A stretch of 7,988 nucleotides of DNA from the NCBI GenBank assembly GCA_017999235.1, contig JAGOBN010000159.1, positions 1 through 7,988 on the forward strand. The letters are read 5' to 3'. Under the pieces are notes generated by a model. The model saw only the letters and a list, made by a program, of their open reading frames with translations. It did no database searches and had not been told where the DNA came from. How positions within the stretch are numbered: the first letter of the stretch is position 1; the number at the start of each line of letters is the position of its first letter. This DNA comes from Anaerolineales bacterium (GTDB lineage: Bacteria; Chloroflexota; Anaerolineae; Anaerolineales; UBA6663). Position numbers and translations under genes: made by a program. This document shows positions 1 to 5,716 of the stretch, in pieces.

Positions 1-675
1 TTGATGACGCATGGGTTCTGGCTCACGGTATGGCGGGTGACGGATGACGCGGGAAAGTTTAGCAGATCCGCCCTCAGCGGCCTGGCCGCCGGCCCAGCGT
101 TAGGCGCGGCGGCAGTCACCGTGGTCTGCGATGTGGCGCGGCTGGCTGACATGGTGCGGCTGGCCGACGTGGCCGGCCGGCTGGACGGCCCGGTGGCGGT
201 CTCGATCAACAACGCCGGCCTGGCGCGCCATCACTGGCTGAATGACTACACCGAGGCCGAGATCGACTTGATGGTGGCGCAGGCCGTCGTGAAGCTGATC
301 GAGCTGGATGACCTCTGCGTGCCGCGCCGGCAGTTCCTGGGTGGACTGTCCATAGGCGGCTACGGCGCGCTGCGGCTGGGCGCGCGGCATGGGACGCAGT
401 ATGCGGCGGTGAGCGCCCATAGCAGTCTCACTGATTTGGCCGATTTGTATCCGCTGGTTGCGGAAACCCCGGAACAGTTGGAGGCCGAGTTGGTCGACCA
501 GCCGGCTGTTTTGGAGGGTTCGCTCCAGGCGCGCCCGCCCTTACCGGCTCTGCGCTTTGACTGCGGCACCAAGGATGGTCGGCTGGCGGGCAGCCGCGCC
601 ATGTACGCCGCCCTCACACGGGCCGGTGTCGCGCACACCTATGGTAAATTTCCCGGTGCCCACACTTGGGAGTAG
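1..675 (+). CDS. Composite SDR-fragment / esterase (PF00756-like), probably a decayed gene
   Basis: The frame is open at the window edge, so the true start may lie upstream; TTG at 1 or ATG at 4 are the first starts visible. Residues about 38-93 resemble the middle of a short-chain dehydrogenase: a VTVVCDV strand, then the NNAG motif at 70-73 and the helix after it. The SDR Tyr-x-x-x-Lys catalytic motif never appears. From about residue 95 the sequence becomes an alpha/beta-hydrolase esterase: nucleophile elbow GLSIGG (Ser117), FDCGTKD with probable catalytic Asp192, and FPGAHTWE with His221. So the esterase triad is present, but its N-terminal strands are replaced by SDR sequence. The frame ends at TAG 673-675, exactly where family members usually continue with a C-terminal helix. 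The SDR/esterase joint looks like a deletion fusing two genes. A functional deacylase is possible but unlikely. Family calls are from motif recognition only. Confidence 0.6.
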   Translation: MMTHGFWLTVWRVTDDAGKFSRSALSGLAAGPALGAAAVTVVCDVARLADMVRLADVAGRLDGPVAVSINNAGLARHHWLNDYTEAEIDLMVAQAVVKLIELDDLCVPRRQFLGGLSIGGYGALRLGARHGTQYAAVSAHSSLTDLADLYPLVAETPEQLEAELVDQPAVLEGSLQARPPLPALRFDCGTKDGRLAGSRAMYAALTRAGVAHTYGKFPGAHTWE

Positions 676-774
676 GGGCACACTCATCTGGCTGATCCTC
701 TGCGCTTCTTTGCCAGTCTTGCTGACCCCATTGCCGCTCCGGGCCCTATGCCCGCCGGCCAGGAGGCCCCATGA
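676..774 (+). pseudogene. C-terminal esterase tail cut off by in-frame TAG
   Basis: Reading on past the TAG in the same frame gives 32 further codons ending in TGA 772-774. The first part (HLADPLRFFASL) looks like the C-terminal helix that follows the HTWE.W motif in this esterase family. The TGA overlaps the ATG of the next gene as ATGA, the usual spacing of translationally coupled genes. This suggests the ancestral gene ended at 774 and that the TAG at 673-675 is a later nonsense change. A sequencing error at that codon would look the same. Confidence 0.6.
761..766 (+). promoter_or_regulatory. Shine-Dalgarno site AGGAGG
   Basis: A perfect AGGAGG lies four bases before ATG 771. It fixes the start of the methyltransferase-like gene and means that gene can be initiated independently even though the upstream frame is interrupted. 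Confidence 0.8.
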
Positions 775-1784
775 ACGCCTACGAACGCTTTCAACACCGC
801 CTGCGCGGTGAGCCCGTGGACCGCGCCCCGAACTTTGACATCATCATGACCTTTGGGGCCAAATACATCGGCCGGCCGCTGAGCGAATACTATAAAGATT
901 GGCGTGTCCTGTGCGCGGCCAACCTGGCCATGGTCGAGCACTTCCAGATCGACATCGTCCAGGCCATCTCCGATCCCTTTCGCGAAACCGCGGACTTCGG
1001 GGCCGAGATCGAATTCCCCGACGATGATCTGCCGCTGAGCCTGGTGCCGCTGCTGCAAGATTACCGCGACCTGGAGCAACTCAAGACGCCCGACCCGGCC
1101 ACCGGCCGGCGGATGAGCGACCGGTTGGAAGCCATCCGGTATTTCCGCAGCCAGGTGGGCGGGCAGGTGCCGATCATGGGCTGGGTGGAGGGCGCCTTCG
1201 CCGAGTCCGCGGACCTGCGCGGCATTCAGTCCCTGATGACCGACACGATCGAGAACCCGCGCTTTGTGCATGATCTGCTCGAGCGCTGCGTGGAAGTCGA
1301 GATCGCGTTCGCGCAGGCGCAGATCGCGGCCGGCGCCGATATCGTCGGCCTGGGCGACGCGGCCGCGTCGCTGATCAATCCCCGTATGTATAAGGAGTTC
1401 GCCCTGCCGTACCAGCAGCGCGTCTTTGCCGCCATTCGCGCGGCCGGCGGGGTGGGACGCCTGCATATCTGCGGCCAGACCACGCATCTCCTGCCGCTGA
1501 TGGCGCAGTCGGGCGCGGACATTATCGACGTGGACTGGATGGTGGATTACGAGAAGGCGGCCCAGATCTATGGCGAACACGGGGTGGCCGCCTGCGGCAA
1601 CTTTGACCCGGTGGCCGTGATGCTGCAGGGGACGCCGGAGAAGGTGCGGGCCTCCGCCCAGGCGTGTTTGCAATTGGGCGGCCCGCGCAGCTTCAGCGCC
1701 GCCGGCTGCGAGATCCCGCTGGCCACGCCGCACGCCAATCTGCGCGCCCACACGCCCGCGCTCGCGGCGGCCGCGCGGAATTAG
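771..1784 (+). CDS. URO-D family protein, corrinoid-methyltransferase (MtaA/CmuA-like) type
   Basis: This is a 337-residue uroporphyrinogen-decarboxylase-fold protein. The visible zinc motif is LHICGQT, giving His232-x-Cys234, with a third ligand Cys313 in AGCEIPLATP followed by the usual N-L-x-A. This His-x-Cys...Cys arrangement is characteristic of the methylcobamide methyltransferases (MtaA, MtbA, CmuA-type), where zinc activates a thiol acceptor; heme-pathway HemE lacks it. Other family marks are GLGDAA at 193-198, DVDW at 253-256 and GNFDP at 276-280. The likely role is methyl transfer between a corrinoid protein and an acceptor. The acceptor (CoM, tetrahydrofolate or another thiol) cannot be told from sequence. 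It starts at ATG 771 behind AGGAGG, overlaps the upstream frame by ATGA, and lies six bases before the GH13 gene. A degraded corrinoid-protein gene further down the same operon supports the methyltransferase reading. It has no signal peptide, so it is cytoplasmic. It is not expected to be a HemE enzyme. Confidence 0.85.
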   Translation: MNAYERFQHRLRGEPVDRAPNFDIIMTFGAKYIGRPLSEYYKDWRVLCAANLAMVEHFQIDIVQAISDPFRETADFGAEIEFPDDDLPLSLVPLLQDYRDLEQLKTPDPATGRRMSDRLEAIRYFRSQVGGQVPIMGWVEGAFAESADLRGIQSLMTDTIENPRFVHDLLERCVEVEIAFAQAQIAAGADIVGLGDAAASLINPRMYKEFALPYQQRVFAAIRAAGGVGRLHICGQTTHLLPLMAQSGADIIDVDWMVDYEKAAQIYGEHGVAACGNFDPVAVMLQGTPEKVRASAQACLQLGGPRSFSAAGCEIPLATPHANLRAHTPALAAAARN

Positions 1785-1790
1785 GCGGCG

Positions 1791-3470
1791 ATGACCTCGC
1801 CCGCGTGGTGGCGCCGCGCTGTCTGTTATCAGGTCTATCCGCGCTCTTTCGCCGACTCTAACGGCGACGGCGTGGGAGATCTGCCCGGGATCACGACCAA
1901 GCTGGATTATCTGCAGTGGCTGGGCGTGGACGCGCTCTGGCTGTCGCCGTTTTATCCTTCGCCGCAATTGGATTGGGGTTATGACGTCGCCGACTTCACG
2001 GCCGTCCATCCCGATTACGGCACGCTGGCCGACTTCGATGAACTGCTGGCCGAGGCCCATCGGCGCGGCCTGCGGGTCCTGCTGGACCTGGTGCTCAACC
2101 ACACCTCGGACCAGCACCCCTGGTTTCAGCAGGCGCGGGCCGGCCAGGGCAACCCGTATCGGGATTGGTACATCTGGCGGCCCGGTCACGCGGGCGGCCC
2201 GCCCAATGATTGGGAGTCGCTCTTCGGCGGCTCGGCCTGGGAGTATGACGCGGCCAGTGATGAGTATTACTACCACCTGTTCTTCGCCGGCCAGCCGGAC
2301 CTGAACTGGCGGAACCCTGAAGTCCGGGCGGCGCTGGAAGGCGTGATGCGCTTCTGGCTGGACCGGGGCGTGGACGGTTTCCGCTTGGACGCGATCAACC
2401 ATATCTTCGAAAGAGAAGACCTCCCCAACGCGCAGGTGCCGGGCCGGCTGGCGGAGCTCTTTCTGGATGCGCGGCAGGGGCTGTGGGCGGGCGCGGCCGA
2501 TATGGTGGGGCGCAAAATCCGATTTCAGGAGAACCAGCCCGAGACCCATCCGTTGATGCGCGACCTGCGCCGGCTGGTGGACGGTTATGGCGACCGGGTG
2601 CTTCTAGGCGAGACCGAGGCGCTCGCCTACTATGGGAACGGCGCGGACGAACTGCACAGCGTCTTTGACTTCCCCCTGATTCAGCCGGCGCTCACCGCGA
2701 CCGGCTTGCGCGCCGCCCTGGCCGAGCGCCTGCCCGCCCTGCCGGCCGGCGCGTGGGAGTGCCACACCCTGAGCAACCATGATCGCAGCCGCTCCGCCAG
2801 CGTCTTCGCCGATGGCCGGCATGACGCGGAGCGGCGGCGGGCCGCGCTGGCGCTGGTCATCTTGCTGCGCGGCACGCCGGTGCTGTACTACGGCGAGGAG
2901 CTCGGGATGGTCGATCTGTTCCCGGAGACGCCGGAGGCTTTTAAGGATACGCTGGCGCACTGGGCGTACACGGCGCTGAGCGGCCGGCTGGAAACCGGGC
3001 CGGCCGAGGCCTTTGACCGGGCGCGGCGCTATTTCTGCCGGGATATTTGCCGGACGCCCATGCAGTGGACGGCCGGCCCCCACGCCGGCTTTGCGCCGGC
3101 CGGCGTGGCGCCGTGGCTGCCGGTGCATCCCAACCACGCCGCCGGCGTCAACGTCGCCGCGCAGCAAGCCGATCCGGACTCGCTGCTCAACTGGCTGCGG
3201 GCCGTATTGCACCTGCGCCGGGCGCAGCCCGCATTGCGCGAAGGGGAGCTGGACCTTCTGCCCGATACCGGCGAAGTACTGGCGTTCTGGCGGCGCGCGC
3301 CGGAGCAAGCCTGTTTAGTGGCGCTCAACCTGTCCGCGCAGCCGGCGGAACTGGCGGCGGGCACGTCCTTGACGCGGCTGATTTATCCTCTAGACCGCGC
3401 GTTGGCTGGCGCGGAGGCGGCCGGCCCGCTGACCCTGCCGCCGTACGCGATCGTCGTCGCTGAAAGGTAA
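1791..3470 (+). CDS. GH13 alpha-glucosidase (alpha-amylase family)
   Basis: A 559-residue protein of normal length for cytoplasmic alpha-glucosidases and oligo-1,6-glucosidases. It begins with the typical WWRRAVCYQVYPRSF strand and has a calcium-loop motif DSNGDGVGD (22-30). All four GH13 regions are intact: D99LVLNH104; GFRLD with nucleophile Asp200; GETE with acid/base Glu274; and SNHD with His330-Asp331. The RTPMQW motif (421-426) and a C-terminal beta domain (about 490-559) complete the enzyme. It hydrolyses terminal alpha-glucosidic bonds of short oligosaccharides. The residue after the nucleophile is Ala201; alpha-1,6-specific members usually carry Val there, so alpha-1,4 (or alpha-1,2/1,3 or sucrose-like) substrates are more likely than isomaltose. 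There is no signal peptide. The start ATG follows the upstream stop by six bases with only a weak AGGCGG-like SD, so translation is probably coupled. A transglycosylating or trehalulose/isomaltulose-type activity cannot be excluded. Confidence 0.92.
   Translation: MTSPAWWRRAVCYQVYPRSFADSNGDGVGDLPGITTKLDYLQWLGVDALWLSPFYPSPQLDWGYDVADFTAVHPDYGTLADFDELLAEAHRRGLRVLLDLVLNHTSDQHPWFQQARAGQGNPYRDWYIWRPGHAGGPPNDWESLFGGSAWEYDAASDEYYYHLFFAGQPDLNWRNPEVRAALEGVMRFWLDRGVDGFRLDAINHIFEREDLPNAQVPGRLAELFLDARQGLWAGAADMVGRKIRFQENQPETHPLMRDLRRLVDGYGDRVLLGETEALAYYGNGADELHSVFDFPLIQPALTATGLRAALAERLPALPAGAWECHTLSNHDRSRSASVFADGRHDAERRRAALALVILLRGTPVLYYGEELGMVDLFPETPEAFKDTLAHWAYTALSGRLETGPAEAFDRARRYFCRDICRTPMQWTAGPHAGFAPAGVAPWLPVHPNHAAGVNVAAQQADPDSLLNWLRAVLHLRRAQPALREGELDLLPDTGEVLAFWRRAPEQACLVALNLSAQPAELAAGTSLTRLIYPLDRALAGAEAAGPLTLPPYAIVVAER
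3080..3108. repeat. 10-bp perfect inverted repeat inside the GH13 gene
   Basis: CCACGCCGGC at 3080-3089 is the exact reverse complement of GCCGGCGTGG at 3099-3108, separated by nine bases. It falls just after the RTPMQW motif. In mRNA it could form a strong GC hairpin. Such repeats are common by chance in GCCGGC-rich coding DNA, so no function is claimed. Confidence 0.6.
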
Positions 3471-3476
3471 AGGCCC

Positions 3477-5426
3477 ATGGCCGAGGCCGATCCATTCGCC
3501 ATCGTCCAACCGAAACCCGAGGCTCTGGCCTGGCTGCCTTTCGGCGCGGCTCGGCCGGCGGGCTGGCTGGCGGCGCAGATGCGGCGCGATCTCGAAGACG
3601 GTTTTGTGGGCCGGCTCGACCAGTTGGCGCCGGCGCTCATCCAGGCGGATGACCTCTACGGCCGGGACCGCCTGACCCGGCACGCCGGCCGCAAAGACCT
3701 GGGCGTGCTTGCGGTCGAGACCGAGTGGGATGTGCAGTTCCAGTGGTGGAACAGCGAGACCCAATCCAACTGGTGGGACGGCGTGGTGCGGTCGGCCGTG
3801 CTGTTGGGGCAGCCGGACTACCGCCGTAAGGCCGCCGCCTATGTGGACGGGAAGCTGGCCACGCAGGACGCGGACGGCTACCTGGGCATCTATGCCCCTG
3901 ATCTGCGCTTTAATTTTGACGGTGAGAATGGCGAACTCTGGGCGCAGGCCACGCTCTTGCGGACCTTGCTGGGGTATTCCGAGTTTACGCGCGAGGCGCG
4001 GATCCTGACGGCCGTGGAGCGGGCCGTGGCCGTGGTCATGCGCGCTTACCCGCTCCATGCTTCGCACCCCTTTTCGGTGCGGAAATCCTTCGCCGGCGTC
4101 GGGCACGGGCTGGTCTTCACGGATGTGCTGGACCGGCTGCGGCAGCTAACCGGGCGCGCCGAGTATGCGCGCTATGCGCTCTGGCTCTACCAGGAATACA
4201 GCCAGAGCGAGCAAAGCCAGGCCGATATCCAGTACCGGCATTTGATCGATCCGGCCTACCGGTTCCAGGCGCACGGTGTCCACACCTATGAGCACCTGCG
4301 TCCTTTGCTGGCCGCCGTTTATGCTTCGGGCAATCCGGCGCTGGAGCGCGCCCTGCGCGGGTATCTGGATAAGCTGGAACGCTGCCTCACGCCCAGCGGC
4401 GGCCCGATCGGGGATGAGTTTATCGCCGGCCGGGACGCGGACGCGGCCGCGACCGGTTACGAATACTGCTCCATTCAGGAGCTGCTCGATTCGTACACGC
4501 ACCTGCTGCAGAAGACCGGCGCCGCCGCGTGGGGCGATCGTGCGGAATGGCTGTGCTTCAACGCTGGCCAGGGCGCACGTCACCCAGAGGTCAGCGCCAT
4601 CGCTTATCTAAAGACCGATAACTCGTACGTGATGGCGGGACCGCGGCATCCCGCTGATCCGCCATTGCCCGAAGGCCCGCAGACCCGCTACAAGTATTCG
4701 CCGGTGCATCAGGATGTGGCGGTGTGCTGCGTGCCGAACGCCGGCCGGCTGCTGCCGACCTACGTCCGCGCGATGTGGCTGCGCACGCCGGCTGGCCTGG
4801 CGGCCGCGCTGTACGGGCCGGGCGAGGTCCGGGCGGTGATTGATGGCGTTGACGTGCGGATTGGGGCGGCCACGCATTACCCCTTTGAGCTGTCGGTGGA
4901 GTTTGTGGTCGAAGCGGCCGAGCCGGTGCGCTTTGAGCTGGCTCTGCGCCGGCCGGCCTGGGCGGAAGCGGTGACCTGGTCGGCGCCGGCGGTAGACTCG
5001 AGCACTGAGGCCGATGGCTGGCTGCGCTTTGCCCGGCGCTGGGCGGCCGGCGACCGGGTGCGGGTGGAATTTCAGGCCGCGCCCGTTGAACACCGGTTTG
5101 GACCGGATGAGTTGTTCCTGAGCTATGGGCCGCTGGTCTACGCGCTGCCGCTGGCCGGCCGGGAGACGCTGGGCCGGCAGTACGCGCCGGGCGGATTTCA
5201 GGACCGTTACTATCACCCACAACCCACCGAGGCCCGGCCGTATCAATTCGGCGGCGGCCACTTCCAGACAGTGACGGGTGACTTCGCTGAAATGGCGCCG
5301 TGGCGCACCGCGCCGGCGCTGGCCGGCGAACTCTACGATCCACTGGCGGGCCAGATGGTCCCGGCTTATCTGAGGCCACTGGGGGATACGCTCCTGCGCC
5401 AGATGACCTTCAGTCGGCCCCGTTAA
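3477..5426 (+). CDS. GH127-like (DUF1680) beta-L-arabinofuranosidase family protein
   Basis: A 649-residue protein with a GH127-type (alpha/alpha)6 barrel (about 20-440) followed by beta-sandwich sequence. The active site of this clan, as defined in the Bifidobacterium enzyme HypBA1, is a zinc thiolate formed by Glu-x-Cys plus a Cys-Cys pair, with one Cys as nucleophile and a Glu acid/base. All are visible here: GDEF with Glu314 (probable acid/base), Glu329-Tyr-Cys331, and VCCVPN with Cys417-Cys418 (Cys417 the likely nucleophile). The barrel also shows WWNSETQSNWWDG (90-102), DGYLGIY (133-139) and ENGELW (150-155). The expected reaction is removal of beta-L-arabinofuranosyl groups, but related families (GH146 and uncharacterised DUF1680 branches) share the site, so the sugar is uncertain. 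The EYC version of the zinc motif differs from the ETCA-like form of HypBA1. There is no signal peptide. It starts six bases after the GH13 stop behind an AAAGG-type SD that overlaps that stop. Confidence 0.82.
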   Translation: MAEADPFAIVQPKPEALAWLPFGAARPAGWLAAQMRRDLEDGFVGRLDQLAPALIQADDLYGRDRLTRHAGRKDLGVLAVETEWDVQFQWWNSETQSNWWDGVVRSAVLLGQPDYRRKAAAYVDGKLATQDADGYLGIYAPDLRFNFDGENGELWAQATLLRTLLGYSEFTREARILTAVERAVAVVMRAYPLHASHPFSVRKSFAGVGHGLVFTDVLDRLRQLTGRAEYARYALWLYQEYSQSEQSQADIQYRHLIDPAYRFQAHGVHTYEHLRPLLAAVYASGNPALERALRGYLDKLERCLTPSGGPIGDEFIAGRDADAAATGYEYCSIQELLDSYTHLLQKTGAAAWGDRAEWLCFNAGQGARHPEVSAIAYLKTDNSYVMAGPRHPADPPLPEGPQTRYKYSPVHQDVAVCCVPNAGRLLPTYVRAMWLRTPAGLAAALYGPGEVRAVIDGVDVRIGAATHYPFELSVEFVVEAAEPVRFELALRRPAWAEAVTWSAPAVDSSTEADGWLRFARRWAAGDRVRVEFQAAPVEHRFGPDELFLSYGPLVYALPLAGRETLGRQYAPGGFQDRYYHPQPTEARPYQFGGGHFQTVTGDFAEMAPWRTAPALAGELYDPLAGQMVPAYLRPLGDTLLRQMTFSRPR

Positions 5427-5436
5427 ACATGCAATC

Positions 5437-5441
5437 AAGGA
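5437..5441 (+). promoter_or_regulatory. Orphan ribosome binding site AAGGA before the corrinoid remnant
   Basis: AAGGA eight bases before ATG 5450 is a good Shine-Dalgarno site, yet the frame it serves stops after 19 codons. It is most simply read as the original initiation signal of the corrinoid-protein gene that has since decayed. Confidence 0.55.
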
Positions 5442-5449
5442 AAGCAAAG

Positions 5450-5702
5450 ATGGAACTCAAAGCAATCTGCGCTGCCATCCGCGAGCACCACCCCGGGTTG
5501 TCGGGATGAGTGCCCGGCTGACGACCACCCTGAACAATAGGAAAGGGACCATCGACTATCTCGCGGAGGCCGGCCTGCGTACGTCCATCCAATCATGGTC
5601 GGTGGCGCGCCAGTGACCGAGGCCTTCGTACAGAAGATCGGCGCCGACGCCTATGCACCCGCTGCCGGCCGGGCCAGCCGGGCCTGTCAAGCGTTGCTCA
5701 TC
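5450..5702 (+). pseudogene. Remnant of a methyltransferase corrinoid (B12-binding) protein
   Basis: Three successive frames together give the C-terminal part of a MtaC/MtbC-type cobalamin-binding protein. Frame A, from ATG 5450, gives MELKAICAAIREHHP and stops at 5507-5509. Frame B, about 5497-5580, gives VVGMSARLTTTL...TIDYLAEAGLR. Frame C, about 5583-5702, gives MVGGAPVTEAFVQKIGADAY and then AP..AGRA....QALL. These match the order expected in the family: AIREH.PDIVGMSALLTTTM, then AGLR, then VGGAPVT and IGADGYAPDA. At least two frameshifts are needed. The helical N-terminal domain and the DxHxxG motif carrying the cobalt-ligating His are missing, and the SxL motif reads SAR, while the Gly-Gly motif is kept. 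The piece covers roughly 75 residues of a protein usually about 210 long, so it cannot bind B12 normally. It would have partnered the methyltransferase-like protein at 771-1784. It lies between the GH127-like and GH3 genes and its tail runs into the GH3 start. Basis: my recognition of family motifs; not searched. Confidence 0.75.
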
Positions 5703-5704
5703 AA

Positions 5705-5711
5705 AAGGAAG
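5705..5711 (+). promoter_or_regulatory. Shine-Dalgarno site AAGGAAG of the GH3 gene
   Basis: AAGGAAG ends five bases before ATG 5717 and fixes the GH3 start. The remainder of the 290-base gap between the GH127-like and GH3 genes is taken up by the corrinoid-protein remnant. I see no convincing -35/-10 promoter in it, so the GH3 gene is probably transcribed from upstream. Confidence 0.75.
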
Positions 5712-5716
5712 TCAGC

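Noticed and set aside
771..1784. HemE, the heme-pathway uroporphyrinogen decarboxylase
   Set aside because: The His-x-Cys...Cys zinc site and the GCEIP..TP signature belong to the methyltransferase branch, and the neighbours are sugar enzymes, with no heme genes.
1782..1793. URO-D and GH13 genes are in the same frame, separated only by TAG and two codons, suggesting a read-through fusion or TAG recoding
   Set aside because: Both proteins are complete at normal family length and GH13 has its own ATG. Using TAG as a normal stop here also argues against genome-wide TAG recoding as the explanation for the TAG at 673-675.
684..2549. Long antisense open frame of 621 codons opposite the URO-D and GH13 genes
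   Set aside because: Its product is rich in Arg, Gly, Pro and His with no recognisable domain, and it lies opposite two genes with intact catalytic motifs. High GC makes long antisense frames common.
5427..5716. A riboswitch or promoter, such as a cobalamin riboswitch, in the gap before GH3
   Set aside because: The gap is explained by corrinoid-protein coding remnants, and I see no B12-box-like or -35/-10 elements.
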